Program-made: the position numbers and the translations under genes
Shown here: positions 16,199 to 25,899 of the stretch, piece after piece
Numbering within the stretch: the stretch's first letter is position 1
How the letters are laid out: each line of letters opens with the position of its first letter
Assembly (NCBI RefSeq): GCF_015278315.1
Contig: NZ_JADIJE010000001.1
Location: 124,001 to 188,000, forward strand
Direction of reading: 5' to 3'
DNA length: 64,000 bases
Source: Microbacterium ureisolvens
GTDB lineage: Bacteria; Actinomycetota; Actinomycetes; Actinomycetales; Microbacteriaceae
Notes under the pieces: generated by a model
Databases searched by the model: none
What the model was told of the DNA's origin: nothing
What the model saw: the letters and a program-made list of their open reading frames with translations, nothing else

Positions 16199-18112
16199 GT
16201 GAGAAAGACACTGTCGTTACTCGCGGCCGCAGGCCTGGTGGGCGCCGGCTTCGCCGCCGCCCCCGCTGCCTCGGCCGTCGTCACCACCGGGATCGACCTG
16301 CAGCCGGAGAGCGTCCAGCAGACGATCGACGGCTTCGGCTACTCGGCCGCCTTCCAGCGGACACACCGACTCAACCTCCTCTCCGACGAGAAGAAGGCGG
16401 AGGCCGTCGAGCTGCTCCTCGGCGACTCAGGGGTGGACCCGTCCATCCTGCGCCTCGGCATTGGCGGGCAGTCGACGCCCCCGTACGACTGGATGCTCTC
16501 CATCCAGCCGACCGACCCGGGCGGCCCGACGGCGGCGCCGAACTACCAGTGGGACGGCTACGACAACGGGCAGGTGTGGTTCGCGCAGGCCGCTGAGGCG
16601 GCCGGCGTGGAGTACATCTACGGCAACGCGTGGACGGCGCCCGGGTACATGAAGACCAACGGCAACGCGGCTTCCGGTGGCGTGCTGTGCGGCCTGTCGG
16701 GCACCAGCTGCGCCAGCGGCGACTGGACCACGGCGTACGCCGACTACCTTGTGGCCTGGGCGGACTTCTACAAGCAGGAAGGCGTCGAGATCGACGGCCT
16801 GGCCTTCACGAACGAGCCGGACTACACGTCGAGCTACGAGTCGATGCGGTTCACGCCGACGCAAGCCGTCGAGTTCACCAAGAAGTTCGGTCCCATCGCG
16901 GATGCCGCCGGGTACGACGTGCTCTGCTGCGAGTCGTTCGGCTGGAACCAGGGCAAGAACTACCACGCGGCGATCCGGGGCGACTCGGAAGCCAGCAAGT
17001 GGGTCGACACCCTCACCGCGCACTCGTACGCGAGCCGTTCGGACTCGCCGTACGAGACGGACGGGTCGCTGTGGATGTCGGAATGGGCCTCGTCGTCCAG
17101 CGGAACGTTCAACGCGAACTGGGACAGCGCGAGCCCGCTGCAGACGGACGGCCTCCAGATGGCCGACCACATGATGGACGCGCTCACGAAGGCCAACGTC
17201 ACCGGTTACCTCTGGTGGCTCGGCGTGAGCCAGGGCGGTTCGGTCTCGCTCATGGTGGTCGACGTCGACAACGACACCTACCAGGTGTCGTCACGCCTGT
17301 ACGGCATGGCCGCCTTCAGCCGCTTCGTGCGGCCGGACGCCGTGCGGTTCGACGCCGTGCACGCCATTCCGGGACTCAAGGTGGCGGCGTTCGACAACGC
17401 CGACGGCTCGCGGGTGGTGCAGCTGCTCAACAGCGGCGCCGCACCCGTCACCACCGACATCGATCTGGACGCACAGCCGACCGCCTACCTCAACGACCAG
17501 ACCCACCAGCTGGTCGCGGTCGATGGCATCGCGACCACCGCAGAGGGGAAGACCGACCTCGTCCTCCCCGCGCGCTCCCTCGTGACGCTGGTCGTCGAGG
17601 CGGGCGACGAGGGCACGGGCATTCCGATCGAGGCGACCGTGCCCGAGCCCAGCGAGCCCGGCTCGCTGTCGCTGACCGTAGCGGACTACGGCGACGGTGC
17701 GGTGCTGTCGGAGGCCGGGAACGCCGGCGACCGCCTGCGGTTCACGGGCACGCTTCCTGCCGTCACGGTCACCGACTCGCGCAACGCCGAGCAGGCCCGC
17801 AGCGGCGGGTGGTCGGTCTCCGGCCAGTCGTCGGACTTCACGGCCGGCGCAGCCGTGGTGGATGCGGGGCACCTCGGCTGGAACCCCAAGCTCGTCACGC
17901 CGCGCACCGGCGTCATGGCTGGGGCTGCGGTCGCGACTCTGCTCGGGGGCGGCGAGGGCCTGGCCGCGCCGCACCTCCTCGGTGAGGCGACCGCGGAGGG
18001 ACGGTTCGGCTCCACGGAGCTCGGCGCCGACCTCGCGCTCGAGGTGCCGGTGGACACCGCACCCGGCACCTACAAGGGCACCCTCGCGATCACCCTCTTC
18101 CCCGAGGACTGA
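16199..18112 (+). CDS. secreted GH30 xylanase with C-terminal WxL-like domain
   Basis: 637 residues. The signal peptide is residues 1-26 (cleavage after ASA). The GH30 barrel spans about 30-390: LRLGIGG, acid/base Glu206 in TNEPD, nucleophile Glu295 in LWMSEW, and YLWWLGVS. A beta side-domain follows to ~465. GH30 enzymes of this type cut (glucurono)xylan. After a Pro/Glu linker (480-488), residues 489-637 resemble a WxL cell-wall-binding domain: SLSLTVADYG, GWSVSGQSSDF (Trp538), LGWNPKL (Trp561) and APGTYKGTLAITL. The WxL motifs are degenerate (WSV, WNP). It starts at GTG 16199 after GGGAGA. The next gene encodes the expected WxL partner. Confidence 0.85.
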   Translation: MRKTLSLLAAAGLVGAGFAAAPAASAVVTTGIDLQPESVQQTIDGFGYSAAFQRTHRLNLLSDEKKAEAVELLLGDSGVDPSILRLGIGGQSTPPYDWMLSIQPTDPGGPTAAPNYQWDGYDNGQVWFAQAAEAAGVEYIYGNAWTAPGYMKTNGNAASGGVLCGLSGTSCASGDWTTAYADYLVAWADFYKQEGVEIDGLAFTNEPDYTSSYESMRFTPTQAVEFTKKFGPIADAAGYDVLCCESFGWNQGKNYHAAIRGDSEASKWVDTLTAHSYASRSDSPYETDGSLWMSEWASSSSGTFNANWDSASPLQTDGLQMADHMMDALTKANVTGYLWWLGVSQGGSVSLMVVDVDNDTYQVSSRLYGMAAFSRFVRPDAVRFDAVHAIPGLKVAAFDNADGSRVVQLLNSGAAPVTTDIDLDAQPTAYLNDQTHQLVAVDGIATTAEGKTDLVLPARSLVTLVVEAGDEGTGIPIEATVPEPSEPGSLSLTVADYGDGAVLSEAGNAGDRLRFTGTLPAVTVTDSRNAEQARSGGWSVSGQSSDFTAGAAVVDAGHLGWNPKLVTPRTGVMAGAAVATLLGGGEGLAAPHLLGEATAEGRFGSTELGADLALEVPVDTAPGTYKGTLAITLFPED

Positions 18113-18128
18113 TCGGACGCCCGACACC

Positions 18129-18161
18129 GTGCGGCCGGCCGGAGCACCCGGCCGGCCGCAC
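18129..18161 (+). terminator. strong hairpin after the GH30 gene
   Basis: A perfect 14-bp stem (18129-18142 with 18148-18161) has a 5-nt loop. It lies 17 bp after the GH30 stop and 40 bp before the DUF916-type gene, so it probably attenuates rather than fully separates the two. Confidence 0.7.
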
Positions 18162-18185
18162 ACCGCACCGCACCGCACCGCACCG
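18161..18185. repeat. pentanucleotide repeat (CACCG x5)
   Basis: Five tandem CACCG units lie directly between the hairpin and the ribosome site (AGAGGA) of the DUF916-type gene. The array sits in the leader and could vary in length. Confidence 0.85.
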
Positions 18186-18200
18186 ACAGAGGAACCCGCG

Positions 18201-19361
18201 ATGAACGTCCACCATCCGCTTCCCCGCGCCGTCGTCGCCATCGCCGTCGCGGCGCTGCTCGCGGTTTCGGCCCCCGCCGCGCGCGCGGACGAGGCCGCCC
18301 CCGAGACCACCTGGTCGCTCGCGCCCGCCACAGCTGACGGGCCCGATTCGCGCATCTCCCTGCGACACGTCGTCGAGGCGGGTCAGAGCATCGACGACTT
18401 CGTGACGCTCACCAACTTCAGCCCGCACCCGGCCACGTTCGACGTCTACGCGAGCGACGGCGTCGTCACCGCGAGTGGCGACTTCGATCTGCTGCCGCCC
18501 GGAGAGGCGCCGGTCGACGGCGGCGCCTGGATCAGCGTCGGCGCCGTAGCCGGTGGGACGACCGAGGCGGGCGCGCTCACCGTCGAGGTGCAGCCCGAGA
18601 CCTCGATCACGATCCCGCTGACCATCACCGTGCCCGCCGGCGCCACACCCGGCGACCATCCCGCCGGCATCGTGGCGCAGTTCGTCCCGGAAGGGGACGG
18701 CCCGGTGCAGACGGCGAACCGCGTGGGCGTGCGGGCACATCTGCGCGTGGACGGCGACGTCGTCGCCGCCATCGCGCCCGTCGCCGTGTCGGCGAGCTAC
18801 GAGCCCTCGTGGAACCCGTTCGCTCCGGGAGTGCTGCGCATCGAGCACCGGCTCGAGAACTCCGGCAACGTGCGACTCGGCGCTCAGACGCGCACGAGCG
18901 TGACGGGTCCCTTCGGCCTCTCTCCCGCCGACTCCTCGGAGCAGACGCGCGAGGTACTGCCGGGGCAGTCGAGCCCCTCGTCGGTACGCCTCGAGGTCTG
19001 GCCCCTCTTCCTCACCTTCGGGGCGGTCACGGTCGACCCGCTGGTCGTGGGTGAGGATGAGGTCGACGCGCCAGGCGTATCAGCCTCCTCGTTCACCGTC
19101 TGGACCGTTCCCTGGTCGCAGCTCCTGCTGCTGCTCATCGTCACGGGTGCGGTCGTCCTGGTCATCGCGCTCCGGCGTCGGTCGCGCGCCGCTCTCCAGG
19201 CCCGCATCGACGAAGCCGTGGCGAAGGCGCGCGAGGAGGGCGCAGCAGCCGCCGCGACACCGACCAGTGCGCGCGACGCTGAAGTCGACGCGGATGCCGG
19301 TTCGCCGGGCTCTCAGCCGCGCGGAGCGGCGGTCGAGGACCGCACCGCGAGCGTCGGGTGA
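18201..19361 (+). CDS. DUF916-type (WxL-interacting) membrane-anchored surface protein
   Basis: 386 residues. The signal peptide is about 1-29 (ARA/DEA). The DUF916/peptidoglycan-binding-type Ig domain covers about 35-170: WSLAPATADGPDSRISLRHV, GQSIDDFVTLTNFSPHPATF, VPAGATPGDHPAGIVAQF. A second beta domain spans ~175-290. One transmembrane helix (about 297-320) is followed by a basic stop-transfer and a ~60-residue cytoplasmic tail. In Firmicutes such WxLIP proteins bind WxL-domain proteins and the wall; here the gene follows a GH30-WxL-like enzyme, so tethering of that enzyme is the natural inference. Its 3' end overlaps the convergent lacI gene by 49 bp. Confidence 0.8.
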   Translation: MNVHHPLPRAVVAIAVAALLAVSAPAARADEAAPETTWSLAPATADGPDSRISLRHVVEAGQSIDDFVTLTNFSPHPATFDVYASDGVVTASGDFDLLPPGEAPVDGGAWISVGAVAGGTTEAGALTVEVQPETSITIPLTITVPAGATPGDHPAGIVAQFVPEGDGPVQTANRVGVRAHLRVDGDVVAAIAPVAVSASYEPSWNPFAPGVLRIEHRLENSGNVRLGAQTRTSVTGPFGLSPADSSEQTREVLPGQSSPSSVRLEVWPLFLTFGAVTVDPLVVGEDEVDAPGVSASSFTVWTVPWSQLLLLLIVTGAVVLVIALRRRSRAALQARIDEAVAKAREEGAAAAATPTSARDAEVDADAGSPGSQPRGAAVEDRTASVG

Positions 19362-20314
19362 ACGGACCGATGGAGGGACTGCGGCGACGACTCAGCCCCG
19401 TCGATTCGGTCGATGAGCAGCCCGACGGCCGCGTCGCCCAGCTCGCGCAGGTCTGCGCCGACGCTCGTGAGCGGCGGCGTCACGAGGCCGGTGACATAGG
19501 TGTCGTCGAAGCCGACGAGGCTCACGTCGTCGGGAACCCGGACGCCGGCCTCGGTCCACTGCGCCAGCAGGCCGAGCGCTACGAAGTCGTTGTAGGCGAT
19601 GACGCCGGTCGACCCCGTCGCCAGGACTTCGGCGGCGACCGCGCGGCCGCCGTCGGAGGTGGGAGCGCAGTCGGCGAGCTCGATGAGCTCGAGGCCCTCG
19701 CACCGCGCGGCAGCCGCCGCGATGCCGTGCGCACGCCGCGCCTGCGACCACGAGCGGGCGGGGCCGCCGACGTAGGTCACGCGCCGATGGCCCAGTCCAA
19801 AGAGGTGCTCGACCGCCTGGCTCGCAGCGGCGTCCTCATCGATCGTCACGGTCGGCGTCGTGGGCGCCCGATCGCCGAGGTCGCGGTTGATGAGCACGCA
19901 GGTGGTCGACTCGGCGACCTCGGCCAGCCGGTCGTCCGTCAGTCGGGACGATGCGAGGATCAGGCCGTCGATCTGCGACCGCAGCGCCCGGACCTCCTCG
20001 TCCTCGACGTCGGCCCGTTCGGTGGTGTCGACCACGACCAGCCCGTACCCGCGCTCGCGGCACACGACCTGGGCGCCCTTTGTCATCGAGGCGAAGTAGG
20101 GGTTCTCGATGTCGGGGACGACGAGCGCGACGACGCCGGTACGCCCGCGCCGCAGGCTGCTGGCGGCGCGGTTGGGCCGGTAGCCCAGGGCGTCGACGGC
20201 GGCGAGGACGCGGTCTCGGGTGTCCTCGGACACCCTGTGCGGTTCGCGCAGCGTGCGCGAGACGGTCGCGATGGACACGCCGGAGCGTGCCGCGACGTCG
20301 TGGACGGTCACCAT
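19313..20314 (-). CDS. LacI-family transcriptional regulator of the glucuronoxylan genes
   Basis: 333 residues. The HTH is VTVHDVAARSGVSIATVSRTL, then REPHRVSEDTRDRV and the hinge LGYRPNRAASSLRRGRT. The periplasmic-binding-like effector domain spans ~60-333 (VVPDIENPYFASM, LINRDLGD, VGFDDTYVTGLVTPPLTSV). It sits between the GH30/DUF916 pair and uxaC, both of which have TAACGTTTAC sites, so it is the best candidate for that operator. The effector is probably a xylo- or aldouronate-derived sugar (inference). The 3' end overlaps the convergent gene. Confidence 0.9.
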   Translation of the reverse strand: MVTVHDVAARSGVSIATVSRTLREPHRVSEDTRDRVLAAVDALGYRPNRAASSLRRGRTGVVALVVPDIENPYFASMTKGAQVVCRERGYGLVVVDTTERADVEDEEVRALRSQIDGLILASSRLTDDRLAEVAESTTCVLINRDLGDRAPTTPTVTIDEDAAASQAVEHLFGLGHRRVTYVGGPARSWSQARRAHGIAAAAARCEGLELIELADCAPTSDGGRAVAAEVLATGSTGVIAYNDFVALGLLAQWTEAGVRVPDDVSLVGFDDTYVTGLVTPPLTSVGADLRELGDAAVGLLIDRIDGAESSPQSLHRSVHPTLAVRSSTAAPRG

Positions 20315-20389
20315 AGCGCGCCCCCCATGTAGGAACCGGACCCATTCTCGCCGAGCGGCGCCGGGAAATCGTGATGAACACTAGAGTAA

Positions 20390-20399
20390 TAACGTTTAC
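20390..20399 (+). promoter_or_regulatory. LacI-type operator before uxaC
   Basis: TAACGTTTAC, identical to the two sites before the GH30 gene, lies 19 bp upstream of the uxaC start in the divergent lacI-uxaC region, just ahead of the ribosome site AAAGGAG. Confidence 0.65.
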
Positions 20400-20417
20400 A
20401 CACAAAGGAGTGCATCG

Positions 20418-21893
20418 ATGACACACGCCGTATCCGGGGTCTCCGACGGCTGGTCGCTGCATCCGGATCGCGCCCTTCCGGCCGATCCGGCCATGCGCCC
20501 GCTCGCCCGTCGGATCCTCGATGCGACGCAGCGGCTTCCGATCGTCTCGATGCACGGCCACGTCGACGTCGACATGCTCGCCGACGACACGCCCTTCACC
20601 GATCCGTCGGCGCTGCTGATCACGCCCGACCACTATCTGGTGCGCATGCTGGTGTCGCAGGCGACCTCGCCGGGAGCGGTCCGCGACGCGGGAGTGCGAT
20701 CGGCGGCGGACCTCGGTGCCGGCCACGGGGACGTCGAGCAGGATCCTCGCGTCATCTGGCGGCGCTTCTGCGCGGGCTGGCCGGCGTTCCGCGGCACGCC
20801 CACCAGGTACTGGCTGGAGCACGTCCTCGCCGACGTGTTCGAGGCGCCGTGCCCGCCCTCCCCCGAGACGGCCGACGCGCTCTACGACCACGTCGCCGAA
20901 CGCCTGGCGCGCCCCGACTACCGTCCGCGTGCGCTGTTCGAGCGGTTCGGTCTCGAGGTCATGGCGACGACGGATGCCGCGACCTCGCCGCTCTCTTCCC
21001 ACGCGCAGCTGGCAGCCGACGGCTGGGGCGACCGGGTCATCCCGACCTTCCGACCGGACCCGCTGCTCGAGCCCGGCCGACCGGATTGGAGCCGGCAGCT
21101 GGCCGCCCTGAGCGAGACGACGGGCATCGATGCCCACGACTACGACGGCTTCCTCGACGCGCTGCGGGAGCGGCGCCGCGCGTTCGTCGCGGCGGGTGCG
21201 CGCGCGACCGATCACGGGCATCTCAGCGCCGACACCACCCCGCTGGACCCCGCCGACGCACGACGGCTGTTCGACCGGGCACGCGCGGGCGAGCTCGGCG
21301 CACCCGAGGCGGCGGCCTTCACCGCGAACATGCTGTTCCGCATGGGTGAGATGTCGGCGGACGACGGTCTGGTGATGCAGCTTCATCCGGGCGTCCTCCG
21401 CGACCACGACCGCGGCGTCGCCGCCCGCCACGGCCACGATCTCGGCTATGACATCCCCGTCCGCGCGGAGTTCACGCGCGCGCTGCGGCCGCTCCTGGAG
21501 GCGTTCGGCCATCACCCGCACTTCCACCTCATCGTGTTCACGGTCGACGAGACCACGTACTCGCGCGAGCTCGCGCCACTCGCCGGCGTCTACCCCGCCG
21601 TGCGACTCGGGGCGCCGTGGTGGTTCCTCGACTCCCCCGACGCCATGCGCCGGTTCCGCGAGGCGGTGGTCGACACCGCCGGGCTGCGGAACACGAGCGG
21701 CTTCGTCGACGACACGCGTGCGTTCTGCTCGATCCCTGCCCGGCACGACCTGGCGCGACGCATCGACGCCGGATACCTCGCGCGCCTGGTCGCCGAGCAC
21801 CGGCTGGACCTCGACGAGGCCATGGAGTCGGCGATAGACCTCGCCTACCGGCTCCCCCGCGAGAGCTATCCGTCACCGCGGGGCGACGCATGA
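20418..21893 (+). CDS. uxaC: glucuronate isomerase
   Basis: 491 residues. UxaC converts D-glucuronate to D-fructuronate (or galacturonate to tagaturonate), the entry step of uronate catabolism. The amidohydrolase-type metal motif HGHVD is at about residue 46, and [46 protein letters not shown] and [21 protein letters not shown] are typical of the family. The ribosome site is AAAGGAG before ATG 20418. It is the first gene of a three-gene operon with a 4-bp overlap into manD, under a LacI-type operator. Confidence 0.93.
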   Translation: MTHAVSGVSDGWSLHPDRALPADPAMRPLARRILDATQRLPIVSMHGHVDVDMLADDTPFTDPSALLITPDHYLVRMLVSQATSPGAVRDAGVRSAADLGAGHGDVEQDPRVIWRRFCAGWPAFRGTPTRYWLEHVLADVFEAPCPPSPETADALYDHVAERLARPDYRPRALFERFGLEVMATTDAATSPLSSHAQLAADGWGDRVIPTFRPDPLLEPGRPDWSRQLAALSETTGIDAHDYDGFLDALRERRRAFVAAGARATDHGHLSADTTPLDPADARRLFDRARAGELGAPEAAAFTANMLFRMGEMSADDGLVMQLHPGVLRDHDRGVAARHGHDLGYDIPVRAEFTRALRPLLEAFGHHPHFHLIVFTVDETTYSRELAPLAGVYPAVRLGAPWWFLDSPDAMRRFREAVVDTAGLRNTSGFVDDTRAFCSIPARHDLARRIDAGYLARLVAEHRLDLDEAMESAIDLAYRLPRESYPSPRGDA

Positions 21894-23125
21894 CCGGCGC
21901 GCGCATCCGCTCCGCCGAAGTGCTCGTCGCGAGCCCCTCCCGCAATTTCGTGACGCTGCGGCTCACGACCGAGGACGGCATCGTCGGCCTCGGGGACGCC
22001 ACGCTCAACGGGCGGGAGCTCGCGGTCGCCTCTTATCTTCGCGACCACGTCGCCCCGCTGCTGATCGGCCGCGACGCCCACCGCATCGAAGACACGTGGC
22101 AGTTCCTCTACCGATCGGCGTACTGGCGGCGCGGTCCGGTGACGATGAGCGCCATCGCCGCGGTCGACATGGCGCTGTGGGACATCAAGGGCAAGCTCAC
22201 GGGGCTGCCGGTGTACCAGCTGCTCGGCGGCGCCTCGCGCACCGGCGCGCTCGTCTACGCGCACGCCTCCGGCGCCGATCTCGACGACCTAGCCGACTCC
22301 GTGCACGCCCGCATCGAAGAGGGGTACAAGGCGATCCGCCTGCAGGTGGCGATCCCCGGCATGGGCGGGGGCTACGGGATCTCGTCCGGGCGCGCCAGTG
22401 GCGGCCGCTACACCTACGAGCCCGCCAAACGGGCGGGCCTGCACGTCGAGGAGGGCTGGGACTCCAGCCGCTATCTGCGCTATCTGCCCACGATGTTCGA
22501 GTGGGCTCGTGCCGAGTTCGGTCCCGAGGTGATGCTGCTGCACGACGCGCACCACCGCCTGACGCCCGTCCAGGCTGCGCGGCTGGCCAAGGACCTCGAA
22601 CCCTACGACCTGTTCTGGCTCGAGGACATCACCCCGGTCGAGAACCAGGAGTCGCTGCGCCTCGTGCGGCAGCACAGCACGACGCCTCTTGCGATCGGCG
22701 AGGTGCTCAACTCGGTGTGGGACTTCCGCACGCTCGTCCAGGAGCAGCTCATCGACTACGTCCGCGCATCGGTGACGCACTCGGGCGGGATCACCCACCT
22801 CAAGCGCATCTTCGAGTTCGCGGGGCAGTACCAGATTCGCTCCGGCAGCCACGGCCCCACCGACATCTCGCCCGTCGGGATGGCGGCGGCGCTCCAACTG
22901 GATCTCGCCATCCACAACTTCGGCATCCAGGAGCACATGGCGCACGACCGCCTCACCGACGAGGTGTTCCGCACCGGCTTCAGCTGGCACGACGGAGCGA
23001 TGCACCCGGGCGATGCCCCGGGCCTCGGCGTCGAGTACGACGACGACGCGGCGGCCCGGTTCCCCTACGAGCCCGCGTACCTGCCGACGGCACGGCTGGT
23101 CGACGGAACCGTCCACGACTGGTGA
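21890..23125 (+). CDS. manD: mannonate dehydratase of the enolase superfamily (copy 1)
   Basis: 411 residues. A ManD/RspA-like enolase-superfamily enzyme, expected to dehydrate D-mannonate to 2-keto-3-deoxygluconate. The N-terminal capping domain includes [20 protein letters not shown]. The barrel carries metal ligands in [17 protein letters not shown] and AIGEVLNS, and the active-site loop [10 protein letters not shown]. The ATG at 21890 overlaps the uxaC stop (ATGA). A clearly related second copy lies at 34297-35535. The loop around residue 155-175 ([14 protein letters not shown]) differs most between the copies, so specificity may differ. Confidence 0.88.
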   Translation: MTGARIRSAEVLVASPSRNFVTLRLTTEDGIVGLGDATLNGRELAVASYLRDHVAPLLIGRDAHRIEDTWQFLYRSAYWRRGPVTMSAIAAVDMALWDIKGKLTGLPVYQLLGGASRTGALVYAHASGADLDDLADSVHARIEEGYKAIRLQVAIPGMGGGYGISSGRASGGRYTYEPAKRAGLHVEEGWDSSRYLRYLPTMFEWARAEFGPEVMLLHDAHHRLTPVQAARLAKDLEPYDLFWLEDITPVENQESLRLVRQHSTTPLAIGEVLNSVWDFRTLVQEQLIDYVRASVTHSGGITHLKRIFEFAGQYQIRSGSHGPTDISPVGMAAALQLDLAIHNFGIQEHMAHDRLTDEVFRTGFSWHDGAMHPGDAPGLGVEYDDDAAARFPYEPAYLPTARLVDGTVHDW

Positions 23126-23138
23126 GGAGTCTCCGACG

Positions 23139-25103
23139 ATGACCGATGAACACCCCATGTGGCTGCCCGCCGCCGCAACCGCCGGCCTGCGGGGCCGCAC
23201 CGTCCGGGTCGCGGGCGAAGGCGTGCTGCTCGACACGGTGCGCCGTGAGGCGGCGGCGGCCGGAGCTGCGACCGCCGACGACGCCGACGTCGTGATCGTG
23301 CCGGCGGGCGAGGCATCCGCTCTCTGGGACGACCCTCTTCCGCTGGACGACCTCGGCGATGAGGGATTCGTCCTCGCCATGCGCGGCACGAGGGCCGTCG
23401 TGGCCTACGGCGGACCCCACGGAGCGCTGTACGGCTGGTTCGCCCTCGTACGCGCGCTCGCGCGCGGCGCAGCGGATGGAGTGAACCGGCACGAGCCGCA
23501 GCACGCGCTGCGCATGCTCGACCACTGGGACAACGTCGCGGTCCATCCGCAGATGGGCCAGATCGAGCGCGGCTACGCCGGAGGGTCGATCTTCTACGAC
23601 GACGGCGAGCTGCGCGCCGATCTCGAGCGCGTCGGGCGGTACGCACGCCTGCTGGCTTCGATCGGCGTCAACCGCGTCACGATCAACAACGTCAATGTCG
23701 GCCGCCGCGAGGCGCGCCTGCTGACCGACGACCTCGCGTGGGTCGAGGTCCTCGCCGCGATCTTCCGTCCGTGGGGCATCCGAACGCACCTCTCCGTGAA
23801 CTTCGCATCGCCCCTGACCCTGGGCGACCTGGAGACCTCGGACCCGCTGGACGCCGATGTGCAGGAATGGTGGCGGCGTGCGGCGGCACGGGTGTACGAC
23901 CGGATCCCGGACTTCGGCGGCTTCCTCGTGAAAGCCGACTCGGAGGGGCAGCCGGGGCCCTACGCGTACGGCCGGGACCACGCCGACGGGGCGAACATGC
24001 TCGCCCGCGCCCTCGCGCCGTTCGGCGGCCTGGTGCACTGGCGCGCTTTCGTCTACAACCACCGGCAGGACTGGCGCGATCGCAAGACCGACCGGGCGCG
24101 CGCGGCCCACGACACGTTCGCGCCGCTGGACGGCCGGTTCGACGACAACGTGATCCTCCAGGTGAAGTACGGTCCCCTCGACTTCCAGGCGCGCGAGCCG
24201 GTCTCGCCCACGATCCCCGGCATGACGCGCACGCGCGTCGCGCTGGAGCTGCAGGTCACCCAGGAGTACACCGGCCAGCAGCAGCATGCGGTGTATCTGG
24301 GCGCGCAGTGGAGCGACATCCTGTCGTGGCGTCCTCGCGGCGACGAGGGCCCGTCGCTCTCGGAGGTGGTGCGAGGCGGCGTGGCCGCGGTCGCGAACGT
24401 CGGCGACGACCCGTTCTGGACAGGCCATCCTCTGGCCCAGGCGAACCTGTACGCCTACGGTCGCCTGGCATGGGACTCGGCGCTGGACCCGGGCGAGATC
24501 CTCGAGGAGTGGATCGCGCTCACCTTCGGCTCCGACGCCGCCGTGGGTCGCGGCATCCGCTCGATCCTCGACGACTCGTGGCTGACCTACGAGTCCTACA
24601 CCGCGCCGCTCGGGGTGTGCTTCATGGTGAGCCCCCTCAACCGGCACTACGGGCCCGACGTCGACGGCTACGAGTACTCGCAGTGGGGCACGTACCACTT
24701 CGCCGATCGCGACGGGATCGGCGTGGACCGCACGGAGGCGACCGGCACGGGCTACTCGGGGCAGTACCCGGAGCCGTGGCGATCGACGTACGAGTCGCTG
24801 GATACCGTGCCGGACGAGCTGATCCTGTTCTTCCACCACGTCCCGTACACGCACCGCCTCCACAGCGGGAAGACGGTGATCCAGCACATCTACGACACCC
24901 ACTTCGCCGGCGTCGAGCGCGTAGCCGAGATGGCAGGCGCGTGGGAGGCCCTGAACGGACGGATGCCGGGCGACGTGTGGGAGCGCGGGCGCGAGCGGTT
25001 CGCCGAGCAGCTGCGGTCGGCGACGGAGTGGCGCGACCAGATCAACACGTACTTCTGGCGCAAGTCGGGTGTGCCCGACGAGCGCGGCCGCACGATCTAC
25101 TAG
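23139..25103 (+). CDS. GH67 alpha-glucuronidase
   Basis: 654 residues and no signal peptide, so it is intracellular. It removes (4-O-methyl-)glucuronic acid from the non-reducing end of imported aldouronates. The family residues fit: Glu269 in KADSEGQPGP, and Asp348 in KYGPLDFQ with Glu376 in VTQEYTGQ; the Asp-Glu spacing of 28 is the same as in characterised GH67 enzymes. The C-terminal helical domain includes TWAF-like substitutes and HHVPYTHRLHSGKTVIQHIYD, typical of the family. It follows manD by 13 bp with a GAGGAG ribosome site. It is the last gene of the uxaC operon. Confidence 0.93.
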   Translation: MTDEHPMWLPAAATAGLRGRTVRVAGEGVLLDTVRREAAAAGAATADDADVVIVPAGEASALWDDPLPLDDLGDEGFVLAMRGTRAVVAYGGPHGALYGWFALVRALARGAADGVNRHEPQHALRMLDHWDNVAVHPQMGQIERGYAGGSIFYDDGELRADLERVGRYARLLASIGVNRVTINNVNVGRREARLLTDDLAWVEVLAAIFRPWGIRTHLSVNFASPLTLGDLETSDPLDADVQEWWRRAAARVYDRIPDFGGFLVKADSEGQPGPYAYGRDHADGANMLARALAPFGGLVHWRAFVYNHRQDWRDRKTDRARAAHDTFAPLDGRFDDNVILQVKYGPLDFQAREPVSPTIPGMTRTRVALELQVTQEYTGQQQHAVYLGAQWSDILSWRPRGDEGPSLSEVVRGGVAAVANVGDDPFWTGHPLAQANLYAYGRLAWDSALDPGEILEEWIALTFGSDAAVGRGIRSILDDSWLTYESYTAPLGVCFMVSPLNRHYGPDVDGYEYSQWGTYHFADRDGIGVDRTEATGTGYSGQYPEPWRSTYESLDTVPDELILFFHHVPYTHRLHSGKTVIQHIYDTHFAGVERVAEMAGAWEALNGRMPGDVWERGRERFAEQLRSATEWRDQINTYFWRKSGVPDERGRTIY

Positions 25104-25120
25104 CCCGCCCTCTCCGGCCG

Positions 25121-25169
25121 CCCGGCCCCTCTCCGGCCGCACGATCCCGTGCGACCGGTGAGGGCCGGG
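25121..25169. terminator. bidirectional terminator between convergent genes
   Basis: The outer arms CCCGGCCC-T and AGGGCCGGG (one bulge) enclose CCGG/CCGG and CGCAC/GTGCG around a GATCCC loop. It lies between the GH67 stop (25103) and the YesL-like stop (25178). Confidence 0.65.
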
Positions 25170-25177
25170 TGGAGCCG

Positions 25178-25864
25178 TCAGGCCTCAGGCGCCACGAAGC
25201 GCGCGCGGATGTCGGTGGTCATCGACCTCGAGTTGACCACCGCGAACGCGGCGAAGAACACGCCGAGGAGCGCCAGAACCCAGTCCGACGTGAACGTGAC
25301 GATCACCGCCGCGATCAGCAGGTACGAGAACGCGCCCAGGGTGACCAGCGGGCGGGCGGCGAGGTAGTAGAGCGCGAGACGCGCGATGTCGCGCGCGCGG
25401 AACGAGAAGAACGAGGCGATGACGAGGGCGTTCGCGGCCCAGAGCGCGAGGATCACGAGGAAGACGACCGCCGCCACGACGAAGAAGCCGTCGACGCCTG
25501 CGGTGTCGCCGTAGGCGACGGTGATGCCCAGCACTGCGGCCAGCGCGAGAGCCGGCACCCAGACCCACAGCACGTCCACGACGTTGCGGGCGTACGCCTT
25601 CCAGAACTGCGGCCACACGGTCAGTTCGTCCGACCGCGCGGCGATCGTCGACATCGCGGCCGAGAACGCCGGACCGACGGGGATGAGGCACAGCGCGTAG
25701 AGCGGCACGTTGCTTGCGTCGCGCTCGAGCAGCAGCATCCCGATGAACGCCGGCGCCGCCGCGAGCAGGAAGCACGCCTCCACGAGGAGGTACCAATACA
25801 CGACGCCGGTCGCCCGGCCGAGGATTCCCCGGCGCGGATCCGGGGCGCCTGCCTCTCGCGTCAT
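25178..25864 (-). CDS. DUF624/YesL-like membrane protein
   Basis: 228 residues with about five membrane helices and the DUF624 layout (GRATGVVYWYLLVEACFLLAA near the start, then FWKAYARNVVDVLWVWVPALAL). YesL-type proteins habitually accompany LplABC/YtcP-type sugar importers and polysaccharide lyase or hydrolase genes; their function is unknown. It is the last gene of the importer-GH42 operon, 35 bp after GH42. ATG 25864 has AGGA 8 nt upstream; ATG 25873 is the alternative. Confidence 0.75.
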   Translation of the reverse strand: MTREAGAPDPRRGILGRATGVVYWYLLVEACFLLAAAPAFIGMLLLERDASNVPLYALCLIPVGPAFSAAMSTIAARSDELTVWPQFWKAYARNVVDVLWVWVPALALAAVLGITVAYGDTAGVDGFFVVAAVVFLVILALWAANALVIASFFSFRARDIARLALYYLAARPLVTLGAFSYLLIAAVIVTFTSDWVLALLGVFFAAFAVVNSRSMTTDIRARFVAPEA

Positions 25865-25899
25865 GTGATCCATCCTGCCCGGGCCGGGCCGAGTGTCGC

